A DNA stretch of 64,000 nt from Amylostereum areolatum (lineage: Eukaryota; Basidiomycota; Agaricomycetes; Russulales; Stereaceae). This document shows, one piece after another, positions 1-10,706 of this stretch. The notes under the pieces were generated by a model, which was not told where the DNA came from, did not search any database, and saw nothing but the letters and a program-made list of their open reading frames with translations. Where the stretch lies: the NCBI GenBank assembly GCA_012932865.1, contig SAXG01000002.1, positions 2,232,001-2,296,000 on the forward strand, written 5' to 3'. Every line of letters begins with the position of its first letter. Position 1 is the stretch's first letter. Made by a program: the position numbers and the translations under genes.

Positions 1-2
1 CG

Positions 3-461
3 TCGCAGGCTGCGCCTTCTCCTACACGATCTTCTTCGCCAGCCCCTTCCTCTCCTTTGCCTTCGCAGATGGCCTCAGAGCCAGCGTCTCCAGCATCGGA
101 CTCATCTCATTGGTGGAAAACCCTCTTCAACATCTACGACAAGGTGAAGGGTAGCAAGGATGTGCAGAATGTCATTCACAAGGCCTCTGAAACGCAGTTG
201 TATGGGGATATGCCAGGGTCCTGCTTCCCCCTCACCCTGGCCCAGATGACGTGGACCCGGGATAGTTTACTTGTTTACTCACTTTTCGGACTATGTACAT
301 CTGAGCCTTGCCTCGATACGTTGACCCTCCCACCCCACTGTCCTACTCTTACATCCCACCTAACGCTACATACCTCACCCCCTGCCGCATTTAGTCCTAG
401 GTACTTGACGCAGGATAGAAATGTGTTTTTGTATATTAAAAAAGCCCTGTCAGGTGGTTGA
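3..461 (+). CDS. 3' part of an unrecognised gene, cut by the window edge
   Basis: The frame is open from the window edge to a TAA/TGA-type stop at 459-461. The first 60 residues are Ser/Pro/Ala-rich and then read SSHWWKTLFNIYDKVKGS, which looks like real coding; the last 70 residues are Leu/Pro/Thr-rich and look like read-through of an intron or 3' UTR, so the true end may be near base 215. I do not recognise the protein. It lies outside the inverted repeat, so it has no second copy in the window. It could equally be a chance open frame. Confidence 0.25.
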   Translation, partial: SQAAPSPTRSSSPAPSSPLPSQMASEPASPASDSSHWWKTLFNIYDKVKGSKDVQNVIHKASETQLYGDMPGSCFPLTLAQMTWTRDSLLVYSLFGLCTSEPCLDTLTLPPHCPTLTSHLTLHTSPPAAFSPRYLTQDRNVFLYIKKALSGG

Positions 462-948
462 ACGCGATGCTTATGTAAATGGCGCCCGCGCCGAAGCGCA
501 GTGCGGGCTTTGCATGACCTGCCTTGAGTACTGAGTTGACTCGCAACCCCCATAGCCTTGACTTCGTCCGCCTGCACTTACCTTCGCCCCGTTCGCCCCG
601 ACCTCCCCTCATCATCTCCATCCCATCCCATGCAGCTGGAGAGGGAAACGACATTTTTTCTGGTATCGGTGAGTTACGCTTACGCACCGATGCTCGATGC
701 CAAACTTGCGCGCGTTTGCAGGCAAAATCACCATTGGCGCGCTGCCTAGGCTCCGATTGCTGCTGGGTGCATTGAGAAGGGACCGCGACAGGTGCACATA
801 AGCGTATACGAGCGCCACGGCGTCTTCCAAGTACGCTTATCCCACCGCGCGGTCCTCGATCGAACGCAACCAGCACGCGCGTCTCCAGCGGACACGCAGG
901 TACGTACTCGTCGAGCCTCCCGATGGCACATGCAGGAGTACTCAAACA

Positions 949-1769
949 TTGGACAGGTGCGCTATATGCCTCGGACAAACCATCCCTTCGTCTGCACATG
1001 GTCCATGGCCCCGGAGGACCTACGGGCGGCGAACCCTCCTTTCTGAGGAACTAGAAGAAGGCAAGGGCAAGGAGCACCGCGCATTTATTGTTGGCGAGGA
1101 CGAGTCTCGGCAGAAGAAACGAAAGCGACGCCATCGTGGTCGTCGCCGACGGGGTGAGTTCCCACCCATCTTGAGAAATTTGCCAGTCCATTCAATCCTG
1201 TTAGCTCTCTAGGCCGAGAAGACGACGAGCCTTGCTCCAGGAGAATAGCGACGAAACCTTCACTTACAAGAAGACTAGGCTCATCCGTCTTCGTCGCGGA
1301 CGCGACTCGGAATCACCACCGATCGCCTCATGATCGAAACTCAAGCATGCTGTTTTATCCTCCGATGAAGACATCGACGCCGGCGACTTGGAGCCTCCCC
1401 CGTCCATGAGACGTCCAGAACATCTGGGACGAAGCTGTTAGCCGCGATGAGGATGAGGACATGGACGACATGGACAGGGTTCATTGACGACGATGACGAC
1501 GAAGAGGATGGGGTGGGCATCGTAGACGAGGACGGGCGGGAGAGGAGACGGATGGAGCGTCGGAGAATCGAAAAAGAACGTGTAAAGGCCCTGGGGTTGC
1601 GTCCTGGGTTGACGGGAATTGACGCAAAGTAAGTCGGTCGGATACCTCTCGATTTTGACATACTGAATTCTCTCGCAGTGCTTGGGATGGGAACCGTGAG
1701 GTGTTTGGAGGCGGGCGCGACTACGACTGGGCACTGGGAGATGAAGACGAAGAGTTATACGATGACTAG
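949..1769 (+). pseudogene. SPT6: SPT6 N-terminal fragment (transcription elongation factor), decayed
   Basis: Translated pieces match the acidic N-terminus of the histone chaperone Spt6 in the right order: an acidic/basic stretch (GEDESRQKKRKRRHRG) before an intron at 1154-1212, LLQENSDETF and RLIRLRRGRDSESPP at about 1226-1330, DVQNIWDEAVSRDEDED at about 1411-1465, FIDDDDDEEDG then the RRMERRRIEKERVKALG stretch at about 1483-1600, and after an intron (1630-1678) AWDGNREVFGGGRDYDWALG at 1680-1740. The pieces lie in different frames and a stop follows at 1767-1769, so this cannot make Spt6. The tS1, YqgF, HhH and SH2 regions are absent. One extra C near 1480 relative to the other arm changes frame. 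Recognition rests on memory of the family. Confidence 0.7.
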
Positions 1770-1958
1770 CCCAAGGAGATGAATTACCACGATGCATATG
1801 TGGGTTGCTTGCCGGTGTCTCAAGCAGGGATTTCTTCGCTCACCATAGCATTCCTAGGGCTTCAAGCCATCCGATATTGGGCTCGTCATTTGACTGGAGA
1901 CGACGATCGAGTTTAAGACGTCCCGGAGCGCACGCAACATGCGAGTTCCACGCTTTCC

Positions 1959-2282
1959 CTATCTTGCAAGCTTTCTATGCAACAACTCCTTCTGGAAGGC
2001 CTGTCCTGGGGTTTTAACCTGGTAACGTGGGCCTGCGGTAGTCTGAACGCCGTCGAGCATTTTTTGCTTGGCGAGGGCGGGCGGGCGAACGTCGACGTTG
2101 TCCTCATAAGACGTCTTCCTCTTCCTCCTCCTCCTCCCAATTCTACCTTGCCGCCCTCGCCGAGCGGCCGAATGGACGTTCAATGCTGCAAGAGCCTCTT
2201 TCAGACCCGCATGTAATGCCACTGTATCCATCGCCACGTCTTTGAGCTGCATCGTCGTAGCTTTCGCCTCTGCGACCGACAT
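1959..2282 (-). CDS. Small unrecognised reading frame, 107 aa, between the SPT6 and RPB1 fragments
   Basis: The frame starts MSVAEAKATTMQLKDVAMD, continues through a helical Ala/Leu-rich stretch, a strongly basic linker (GRIGRRRRKRKTSYED) and ends with QAFQKELLHRKLAR. The amphipathic start and basic middle look like coding sequence, and it is oriented against both neighbouring pseudogenes. It may be the last exon of a longer gene whose upstream exons (2290-2560) I cannot read cleanly. In the opposite arm a one-base insertion truncates it. I do not recognise the family. Confidence 0.35.
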   Translation of the reverse strand: MSVAEAKATTMQLKDVAMDTVALHAGLKEALAALNVHSAARRGRQGRIGRRRRKRKTSYEDNVDVRPPALAKQKMLDGVQTTAGPRYQVKTPGQAFQKELLHRKLAR

Positions 2283-2825
2283 ATCCTCTCTGCTTTAATT
2301 TCACTTCCAGCTTTCACCACAACTTCCACCCAGCTTTTGGCACCGTTGTCGGCGGCTCAATCGGATTCTGTCTTCGTTCGACATAATGTCGCCGTAGCCA
2401 TTCTCAAGATGAAATCCCAGATGTCCCCCCGATCCCGCACAACAGAAGCCTCACAATGCCAACACACGTCCCACCAAGCTTCCATGCGTCAGCTCCGGCC
2501 TCTCTTTTCCCGCCTTCCACACAACACAGGCACCATCTCGTTCTCTCCGCCAAGCACGAGTTCGTAATCGGTCTTTCATCTGCGTAGCTTTCACCGACCT
2601 TGGCCTACTTCAAACTCCCAGACCCCGGGTTTGGATGTCAGAGTGCGTTTATGGGAGAAGATCGTCCGCGCGATCAAGGCCCAGCCGGCTCGCGCGCAGA
2701 GGTGCGCGTTTTTCCCTCAGGCTGGTCCGTTTCTCTTCCTGACCTTACGCTATAGCCCACTGATTACTGTGCTACCTGGAAGTTTTTTTCGTCGCCCCAC
2801 ATCCCTGGTGCACCATCTAAGGATC

Positions 2826-4690
2826 TCTTGGCGACCTGCTCCAGTTCGTGTACGGCGGGGGCGGGATGGACGGCGGGTTCATTGAACGGCAGCACATCGT
2901 CACCTTTTCGCTCAAGGACCGCGACTGAACATAGCTCCCGCGTTGACGTCACCGATCCTCAAGGCGGTTTCGTGCCCGGTGTGCTCCAGATTGGGATCGG
3001 TGACAGCTCGCTTGAGCTTCAGGCCAACCACGACGAGGAGTACCAACAGCTTATCGAGGATCACCGGCTCTTTCGAGACTTCATATTCTCTCGACGGGAC
3101 ACGGGCGCACCTCACTACCTCCCCGTCAACCTCAATCGCATCATCCAGATCGCCACGCAGATCTTCCATATCAACAGGCGAAAGCCCAGTGACCTGGAGC
3201 CGGGGTATATTGTAGATGCGGTTCAGGCCTTGTCCAAACGACTCATTGTGGTGCGAGGTGAAGACTCATTGAGCCGAGAAGATCAAGACAATGCAACGCT
3301 AAACTTCCAGATACACCTTCATATCACATTTGCGTCGCGTCGTGTTCTCGAGCGCCACCATCTCACCCGCGAGGCCTTCGACTGGGCGCTGGGCGAGATC
3401 GAAGCCAAGTTCAACGCTTCCATTGCGTACCTGGGCGAGATGCGCGGGTACTCTTGCCGCGCAGTATATCGGTGAACCTGCGACCTAGATGACGCTGAAC
3501 ACGTTCCATCACGCTTGTGTCTCCTCAAAGAACGTCACCATTGGCGTCCCGCGTCTCAAGGAAATTATCAACGTCGCGACGAACATCAAGACGCCATCCT
3601 TGTCAGTCTACCTCCAGCGACGATATCTCACGATAGGAATGCGACGAAGAAGGTGCAGTAGGAGCTTGCGTACAGCTCCCTCTGCACTGTGACGGCCGCT
3701 GTTGAACCCCCACGGCTGCTGCGTCTGGAGCTCGACCGTGCCAAGATGATCGCAAACTGAACGTGGAGTTCGTGGCGGGCAAGATCGCTGAAACCTTGAA
3801 GACTTGGATCTGTTCATCAGAGAAGCTCGTCATCCGATGCCGTGTGCTGGGAGGCGGCGACAAGGACGAAGATGGGATGGGCACAATTGAGGACGACATC
3901 TTCCTTCGCCAGTTGGAGAACACGATGCTCAACTCGGTCAGCTTGCGCGGTGTCAAAGACATCGACCGCGTTTTCCTCATGGAGCACGAAGAAGTCACCA
4001 TCGAAGATGACGGAGCTATCCAGGCGCGTGTGGAGAAGGAGTGGGTGCTGGAGACGGACGGTGTAAATCTGAAGGCCGTGATGTGTCTCGACGGTGTCGA
4101 CTTCACGCGCACGTACTCCAACAGCTGCGTGGAAACCTTCGACGTTCTTGGGATCGAAGCCGCGCGCGGGGCGATTATGAAGGAGATGAGGAACGCCGTC
4201 GAGCTCGACGGCTCCTACTTCAACTACCGCCATCTCGCTCTCTGCGACTTGAAGCTTGATGACCCACCGCGGTTCACTCATGGCCATCACTCGCCACGGG
4301 CATCAATCGTGCCGACGCCGGTTGCACTTATGCGCTCGTCGTTCGAGGAAACTGTCGAGATCCTGATGGAGGCAGCCGCTGTCGGTGAACGCGACGACTG
4401 TCATGCCATCGTCGAGAACGTAATGTTCGGTCAAATGGCCCTTACGGGCTCTGGCACATTCGACGTCGTTCTCGACATTGGTATGTTGAAGGATGTCATC
4501 GTCGATCACCGACTGCCGATGCACAACCTTCTCGCGACGCAGGAGGGGGAGGGATGACGCCGGGTCAAGTCGCCATGACTCCGTACGACAGCAACTCGCC
4601 CATGCGGTCTCAGGACGACTACAAGTCGGAGGCAGCGGCTTTCTCGCCGCTTGCATCGAGCGGTGGAGAAGAGCTGAGATTATATTCTAC
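2826..4690 (+). pseudogene. RPB1: RPB1 (RNA polymerase II largest subunit) C-terminal fragment without CTD
   Basis: Reads as the last part of RNA polymerase II subunit 1: LGDLLQFVYGGGGMDGGFIE at 2828-2890, DPQGGFVPGVLQIGIGDSSL, LNRIIQIATQIFHINRRKPS, TREAFDWALGEIEAKFNASI (to 3425), [20 protein letters not shown] (3549-3608), then LRGVKDIDRVFLMEHEEVTI, YSNSCVETFDVLGIEAARGA and the [13 protein letters not shown] segment (4340-4375), ending in the linker AMTPYDSNSPM (4570-4605). Lesions: frameshift near 3447, in-frame TAG at 3486-3488 in GEPAT-stop-MTLNTF, missing residues between 3690 and 3715, frameshifts near 4253 and 4295-4322. No YSPTSPS heptads follow. The early lesions are shared with the other arm, so decay began before the duplication. 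Confidence 0.88.
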
Positions 4691-4807
4691 TTTTCCCATA
4701 ACGATGCGTAGACTTGTATACTTTACTGTACTAACTGTCTTGATGGTAGAAGTGGTTGCGTAGGTCGTAAACAAGCACAGTTACTAATAAACCGATTTAT
4801 CTGTCTA

Positions 4808-5012
4808 CTCGAAAAGTGCCGCCAGCCACGGCCTTCAGCCTTGCTCGTTCGCAGTTGTTCATGCAGGAGGATTAGGGCAGCGACGCGTGACGGCGAACAC
4901 GGTTCATCTGCAAGCGGTCAATGGATGCTACAGATATTTGAATCCATATACAAATGAGTGCGAGTGGCTGTTAATGAAATATGAGGTGCAAGAGACCTGG
5001 ACGAGCAAGATA
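4808..5012. repeat. Two adjacent dispersed short repeats (R1 and R2)
   Basis: R1 (4808-4880, ACTCGAAAAG.GCCGCC... to CATGCAGGAGGA) has a diverged relative at 23497-23568. R2 (4893-5012, GGTTCATCTGCAAGC...ATTTGAATC.ATAT.CAAA...GCAAGAGACC) has a relative at 32670-32800. Both also occur in the inverted arm at about 41408-41612. No coding frame or terminal repeats are visible; they may be fragments of an unrecognised non-autonomous element. Confidence 0.6.
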
Positions 5013-5047
5013 ATCCAGGTATATTCGGAGGGGGGGGGGGGAAACAC

Positions 5048-5118
5048 CGCAAGAAATTCGCCGGAGAAACTCCGCGGATACATCGCCGCGGGGAAAGTCC
5101 CTCGGAAAGAATTGCCCT
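5048..5118. repeat. CCGCGG modular array, 13-14 bp units
   Basis: Units such as AGAAACTCCGCGG, ATACATCGCCGCGG and GGAAAGTCCCTCGG follow one another with a conserved CGCGG end and variable start. A run of twelve G precedes it (5029-5041). The inverted copy is at about 41300-41372. Belongs to the dispersed family described under Part 2. Confidence 0.6.
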
Positions 5119-5491
5119 AGAGAACCTTGCCCTAACGTCACTTCCTTCTTGAGTACCTGCAAATTCATTGTGAGACAGTGTGGGAAGATCCCATTGTAGT
5201 ATTGTTCCATTCTTGGCCTGCATGCCCTCATCAGCTGGGTGGGCAGGCTTCTCGCGCCCTGCCTCTCTTCTCATCCCCCATCTCCCTCTCCCATCTGCTA
5301 ACTGCAAACGTCCATAAAATGACTGAGCCCACAGTCAGCAGGATAGGAAAATGGCGGGGAGCGATCACGACAACAGCAGGTAATGTTATAGCATTCAATC
5401 TGCGCCTTATTCTCCTGGCGGCTTACCGGCATTTCTGCATCAAGATCGATTGAGGTTTGCTGCAGCCTTAGGAAAAGAAATCTGGGCCGCC

Positions 5492-7159
5492 ATGGATAAG
5501 TTTCAATACGACCTGTTCCTTCCGGTCACCCCCACCGGACCCTTCCCGGATCTTGGTGCGTGTGCTGTATCATTGAATATTTTTATTTGCTGATCTCATT
5601 TTTTCGGTTCCAGGCATCGTAGTCGCAGAGCTTGTCCACGGTGCAGATTACCGAATGAAAACAGTGAGTGCTCCGGTGCTATTCTCCACTAATGTATTCA
5701 TACTCCTCAGGGAATGCCAATGACCTGGCTTTCTCACCTCAACGGTCTCGGCAGCGCGGAGGTGGTCAGCCACCTTGCCATTCAGGCAGCTTGGCTGGGC
5801 CAAACGCTGGAGATCGTCAGCCAATTCCAATTAAATGCTGAGGACATTGTCGTCTCGGTCCCTCTTCCCACGAACCTCATCCTGGTCTGTCTGGTGGCTT
5901 TCTGCAATGTCTTCTATCCTAACATCACGGTAAACCTGGGAGACTTGGTCAGTTTTACTTCTATTCATCTATGACTTGAAATCCATACTCACCAGAGCAT
6001 TTAGGAGCACCGGATCCACAGCCGTGACCTCCTATCCCTTCAGGTGCGCCAAAGGCCTTCCCGGCCTCGTAAGTTTGCAGAGCGGCATTTTTTGTTCTAT
6101 CTTACACACCTACTCTGATATAGCAACCCGGGCGAGGCCACTTCCAACAGCGCAGGAGCTCTACGATCACAACATTGCAGAGGTAAAGGGCGCTGTTGCC
6201 CTCACCTTTTTCACTTCCGTCACTCCTGGCATCCCGCGCTCGTGGAGTCAAGTCATCGATCTTGTAGACTGGTCCCTTTCCATTGTCGATCTGAGGATTG
6301 ACGCCGGAGGTTCCCCTCGGGACAGTGGAGACGGTCAGCGTCAGATACATGGTCCGCGCAATCTTACTAATGGTGTCATACAGCTGTTGCAAAGTGGCAA
6401 GGGCCCGATTTTTTCGAGTCGTTTGTAAACATTGTAACCAGTTTGTCTTTTGTATTTCATTTGGCGGAAAGCTAATACTTCGCATAAATGTCAGGTTTGG
6501 GAGAAGGCCATCAGGGATTGGCTTCTCCCATTCGTGTTCCGAAGCCTCAAAAGCAAGCACAACAGCCTCGGCGAGCTGAGCTTTTTTGGTCCTGAACTGC
6601 AGCCTCGCCGCCAATCGTTCAATATTTACCGAGGCTTGGGATACCAGCCACACGGCGGGCTTCAGGAGGTCGGGGACATCCTTGAGTGGACCTACCTATA
6701 CAAGGTAAGCCGCTCTAGAATTCTGACTTCACTGTTGTTGACAGAGAGTTTTGGCTTGCATCAGGGAGAGCGCTCGACATTGCTTCAAGCGCCGCAGCTG
6801 ATGGAGTTTCTCTCCACCACGATGAGAGAGCTCTCCCAGGAGCTCTCTCAGATGTCTTCCCCTATCGACCTCCGGTCTGAGGTTGCCAGCCAACAGTACT
6901 CTTGGACAACCGCCTACCTTATGCTAACGAGCATAGTGAGCCGCCTTATGCTCCCTTTTTTGTTTTAGTGACCATGGTTTAGTTCGGCACCATACTCGAT
7001 GCCCACGCACGAAGCATCCAAGCAGCGGTTCCAATGCGTGACTCATTCGCCTGGTACGATTTTCTCTTGAGGAGAATCGTCGCAGAATTAAGTGCGAGGA
7101 ATTATTTCATTCCCATCGACGTTTCCAGCATCTGCTCTCGGCTCGTTATTGCGGTTTGA
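5492..7159 (+). CDS. Unrecognised multi-exon gene, complete only in this arm
   Basis: ATG at 5492 begins MDKFQYDLFLPVTPTGPFPD; intron 5556-5613 (GTGCGT..CAG) keeps frame into IVVAELVHGADYRMKT; intron 5664-5710 keeps frame into GMPMTWLSHLNGLGSAEVV. Later exons include QELYDHNIAEVKGAVALTFF (about 6155-6215), a stretch with EKAIRDWLLPFVFRSLKSKH (6503-6560), an intron 6704-6743, LMEFLSTTMRELSQELSQMS (6798-6857), an intron 6938-6983, and a last exon with FGTILDAHARSIQAAVPMRD to TGA at 7157-7159. Exon joins between 5945 and 6500 are not settled. The hydrophobic run near 5850-5920 could be a membrane segment. Roughly 400 aa; family not recognised. Confidence 0.55.
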
Positions 7160-7334
7160 AGTTGTCTCTGAGGCGGTTGTAGCCCGACCGAAGCGATTGA
7201 TGTACGATAGTTCCTCGACGACGATATCCCGCCTTCATGTTTTGTAAATACGACTACTGCTCATGCATGCCTTTGTATATATTAGCCATTTATTGGCTCT
7301 CCGCTGCTCGATGGTAAGCTGGCGAAAGACGTTC

Positions 7335-7475
7335 GCACCGGGAAAATTTGCCGCTAGGAATTGCCGCGGCGAGAATCGCCGCGAGGTGAGCTAGCGCGGA
7401 GAAAATCGCCCCGGGAGAAATCGCCGCGGCAAAATCTGCCGAAGAGGGGAAACCGCGGGGCGTTCGCCGAGGAAA
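7335..7475. repeat. CCGCGG modular array, about nine units of 14 bp
   Basis: Units end in GCCGCGG or close variants and begin with a variable A-rich half (GGAAAATTTGCCGC, AGGAATTGCCGCGG, CGAGAATCGCCGCG, AGAAATCGCCGCGG). Lies 180 bp after the stop of the preceding gene. Inverted copy at 39265-39405. Confidence 0.65.
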
Positions 7476-8078
7476 TTTGCCTCGGGCGTCTCGGGCTCTT
7501 GCGGCACGTGTTTTCCTGAGAGTCCGCCAGCTTCGCCTTTTCTCTTCCGTATACCTCTTCTCTCTCCTTTCTTACTTGTCGATGCAGCAGTACGCGCGGT
7601 TGGCTTAGGCGCGGGGAAGAGCGCCGGACTTTCTACTCTTCTTCGGCCCTTTCATTCGTTTTCCCAGCTCGTCTCCGCCGGACCCTTCTCCATGGTGGGG
7701 GCCCTTCCACTTCTTCGTCGCGGCCCCCCCGTTTTTACCGTCCCCTGCCATGTATCCTTTTCACTTCCCTACCGTTTCCGAACTGCCTTCATTGCCTCTC
7801 CTGACATTTTTCGACATCTTTGAGCTCGTTTGCTTCCGGACAATTTCCGGACCTCCTCCAACGAAGACAACCTAATCTTATCTTGCAACGGCTCGGAACT
7901 TTTTTACACCACGCTTCGGAAGGAAAAGACAACGGAGAAAGCCTGATTATGTGCACATGTTGTATGCGCCGAGATCCAGTAAATGAGTAGGAAGGGGGAA
8001 AAAAGGAGACGCGACCAAGTTCAAAACGCATCCGCTCTAACTTGGCGCCTCCCTACCGACTTACCCACACCCTCCTCG
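7476..8078. other. Gene-free stretch between two convergent genes
   Basis: No supported reading frame. Contains pyrimidine-rich sequence (7540-7800) and the 3' flank of the Kei1-like gene on the opposite strand. Open frames that cross 7983-8657 on plus are shadows of that gene's GC-rich C-terminal exon. Confidence 0.5.
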
Positions 8079-9381
8079 TTAACCCCCCCCGTTCGCCTCC
8101 CGCCGCGCCGCCCCCTGCCCTATCACATCGCTCCCAACGCTCCCCACGCTCCGCCCGTCCTCCTCGAACAACACCTCCTCCCCCTCAATCCCCGTCCCCA
8201 TCCCCACCGCCACCGCCCCACCCCCGATCGGACTCCGCCGCCCGCTCACGGCGTTCGCAGGCTCCGTGACGCCGAGCAGGCACGCGCGCGCGCGCCAAGG
8301 CGCGCTGACAAAGTCCATGAACATGCCCGATTTCGCCGTAGGCGCGGCCCCGTGCGGGGGAGGGTAGCCGCGGTGGCCGTGGCCGTTAGGGGCGGCGTAG
8401 GCGTGAGGGGCGGGAAAGGTGGGCGAGGCGGGCGAGTGCGCGTAGAACACGTCGGTGGGGTCGTCCAGGCCGTCCAACTCGTGGTCGCGCGCGCCGCGGA
8501 AGGCGGCGCTGAGATCCTTGGCGGGGCCGGAGCGGGAGAGCGGGAGGGAGCGGTAGGTGCCGCGGCGGAGGTGATGGCCAAAAGAGTAGAGAAGGGCCGC
8601 GAAGAACTGCGGGTGCGGGGGGAGGGGAGGGGGCGCGCCGCTGCGCGGGGTGAGTGAAGTTTTTTTTTACGCTTCAGGTGTGGCGGGCATGGAAGCGAGA
8701 CGAACGCACCTTGGACGGCCAGCCAAGGTTGCTGATGGGGAGTGCGGCGTTTTTTTCCTGCCCCCAGGCCCTCTCGGCGGGTGGCGGCGCGTTCGGCGTC
8801 GGTCGTGTGTTGAAGCTCGCCAATGTAGCCGTCGATGAGGGCCTGCTGGGCCGGGGAGTTGGAGACGCGTTGGCCGCAGTGGGGGGTGTAGACCCGCCAG
8901 TGGGCGGCGAAGAAGACGGTCCAGAAGGTGGAGAGGATGCGGTCGGCGAAGTAGAGGTGGGCGAAGTAGAGGGTGCGTTTCGGGTCTTCCTGTGGGGAGA
9001 GAGAAGTACGAGAGATGGGAGATGGGGGGAGGCGGGCGTCGTTTACGGCGCGGAGGCCCCGGGACGTGGCGAGGAGGCTGGCGGCGGAGTAGGTGCGGAG
9101 GCTCGAGGGTTGCACGGCGGCCGTGTTGGCGTTGAAGGCGGCGCAGAAGAGGTGGAAAACCCCCTCTAAGCCTTCGGTCTGGACGCTAGTCTTGATTTGA
9201 CGAAGTCTGCCGGAGCGACGCCCACGCGCGCGAGGGTCAAAGAGCGCGGTGCCGCTGTAGATTGGCAAGCGTTAGGCCTCAGGTAAAAGGTTGCTTAAGA
9301 AAGTGGAGACGAAGGGCACTTACCTCTCATCGCCTTGATTGTGAGCAGTCGTGTCGGTGCAGTGGGCCGTGCACCTGCCAT
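8079..9381 (-). CDS. Kei1-like protein (inositol phosphorylceramide synthase regulatory subunit), frameshifted copy
   Basis: Family role: Kei1 is a Golgi membrane subunit needed for inositol phosphorylceramide synthase. Seen here: possible start MAGARPTAPTRLLTIKAM at 9381, intron to about 9255, then a region with FHLFCAAFNANTAAV and SLRTYSAASLLATSRGLRAV, an intron near 8990-9050, LYFAHLYFADRILSTFWTVF followed by WRVYTPHCGQRVSNS, an intron near 8600-8700, and ALLYSFGHHLRRGTYRSLPL leading to a Gly/Pro-rich tail ending at 8079. The alternation of short hydrophobic segments and the RRGTYRSLP step fit the family. A GGG at 8779-8781 (GG in the other arm) shifts frame after ERAAT, so this copy is broken there, while its C-terminal exon is intact. 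Frame across intron 1 is also uncertain. Assignment is from memory. Confidence 0.5.
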
Positions 9382-9617
9382 TGTTTAGTCAGTTGGCATG
9401 GGAGACGGAGAGTAAATGGAGCTTTCTGGGAGGGGGAGGACGACACGGGGTAGCTGTAGTGGTGCCGGTTTCAGGGGGGGCGAATGGTTATGTGCAATAT
9501 GTCTCTCAAAATTGGGCGATGCACTCAAAGTATCTTTCATTTTGTCCATAATATGCACTTATACAATCAGCCCTAGCTTTGAGGCAGAGGTGCTCTTATC
9601 TTTCTTTCATATTCAGG

Positions 9618-10190
9618 AGGCAGAGAACGAGGAGGGACACGGTCCCTCGTGGCGCACAGGTGACAGTAACGGACAAACGATGCAATTCTTTGGTCCGCCA
9701 CTTCTGGACGCATGGCGTGAGCCGCCTGCCCCACCAAGAACCAACGACTGGACCAGACACCGCCCCATTATTGCGCACAGGGCAGGGCAGGGGATGGTCC
9801 ATGGACGAGTGAACACTTCACCTCAGATCGGTGCGCTGTCCGCTCAGAGGGCACCTCCCATCCATTTTGGACCAAACTTCGCTGGTGGGGGCTTAAGGCG
9901 CGCCCGTCCAAGGCCGCCGTGCGCGACGACACCTCCATGCTGCTGAGCACGCTTTTTGAACGCGTTTTCTGTGAGCGTGGCTTGCGTTACACCCCGTTTC
10001 CATGATGGCTGGACAGGGAAATCCAAGATTCAATTGTACAGTCAGATCTCCGCACTTGTGCGACCGGCGGGGGGAGAGCGAGTAGTCGATCCCCGAATGC
10101 GCCCAATCCCCTACCGGCGGAAGAGTATCTCCATATGCAACTCCAAAGCGAGGAGAACCGAGTTGTGCGGAGACGAAGTGTGGACAACCA
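9618..10190. other. 573 bp segment present in only one copy of the direct repeat
   Basis: In the right copy TATTC joins GTTCGACGAG directly; here AGGAGGCAGAG...ACAACCAG lies between. No terminal inverted repeat or target duplication is evident. Several short overlapping open frames exist on both strands but none has a recognisable motif. It may be an insertion here or a deletion in the other copy. Confidence 0.5.
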
Positions 10191-10415
10191 GTTCGACAAG
10201 AGAAAGTCGCCAGTGAAGGCAGTGCCTTCTAAAAGGCGCCGGTGACGGGTCTGTTGCCGCTGCCGATGTTTTCCGCGACCCTCGTCGCGTTCTTCACATA
10301 TATCCGTGTTGCCATGTACAAGTGCACGCCCAATGTTTGATTCGAATGGTGATGGTGATTGCAGGACGTAGTGGGGGTGCTACCACGGTTCCATTGAGTG
10401 CCACGACGTTCTGTT

Positions 10416-10540
10416 CGCGGGGTTCGGTCCGCGGGGTTCTCTCCGCGGGGTGCGCCCCGCACTGTCTTCTCCGCGGCGTTGATTCCGCGGACGCCTCTCC
10501 GGCCGCGGAGCGAACCCCGCGGAGTGAACGCCGTGGACGG
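10416..10540. repeat. CCGCGG modular array
   Basis: About eight units of 13-15 bp (TCGCGGGGTTCGGT, CCGCGGGGTTCTCT, CCGCGGGGTGCGC, CCGCGGCGTTGATT, CCGCGGAGTGAACG). Lies 170 bp downstream of the stop of the minus-strand gene at 10707. Repeated at 62871-62995 as part of the direct repeat. Confidence 0.7.
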
Positions 10541-10706
10541 AGTCATGGCCGACCTAGAGAAAATCAAGGAGAGTCCGTCAGAGTGGAATCTTACCACCAG
10601 ACCTATCCACAGCAGTGACAAGACGACGATGACGACGTTGATTGACCGCTATCTTACAGCGTGACACAAATTGTAGTAGTACATGCGAGAAATAAGCCCC
10701 AAGTCT

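Larger units (their letters stand above)
762..9450. repeat. Left arm of a large inverted segmental duplication
   Basis: This 8.7 kb segment matches the reverse complement of 37290-45657 throughout. Paired positions add up to 46419-46420 on the outer half and 46739-46740 on the inner half; the step of about 320 comes from one block (about 5241-5560) present here and missing in the other arm. Remaining differences are scattered single-base indels, mostly in homopolymers, and a few substitutions, so the copies are near identical. The outer end is at the GCTGGGTGCATTGAGAAGG start and the inner end at the GGACGAC.CGGGGT sequence. No terminal inverted repeats or target duplications are seen at the ends, so this is a segmental duplication rather than a classical transposon. 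Confidence 0.95.

Noticed and set aside
5029..5041. G12 homopolymer as an assembly error
   Set aside because: The inverted copy has the same length of C run, so no evidence of error.
7983..8657. Plus-strand Arg/Pro-rich open frame of 224 codons
   Set aside because: Antisense shadow of the GC-rich C-terminal exon of the Kei1-like gene; no motif.
8246..9268. 340-codon minus-strand open frame over the Kei1-like gene
   Set aside because: It is a concatenation of real exons with introns and wrong-frame sequence; the exon model with splice sites fits the family-like segments better.
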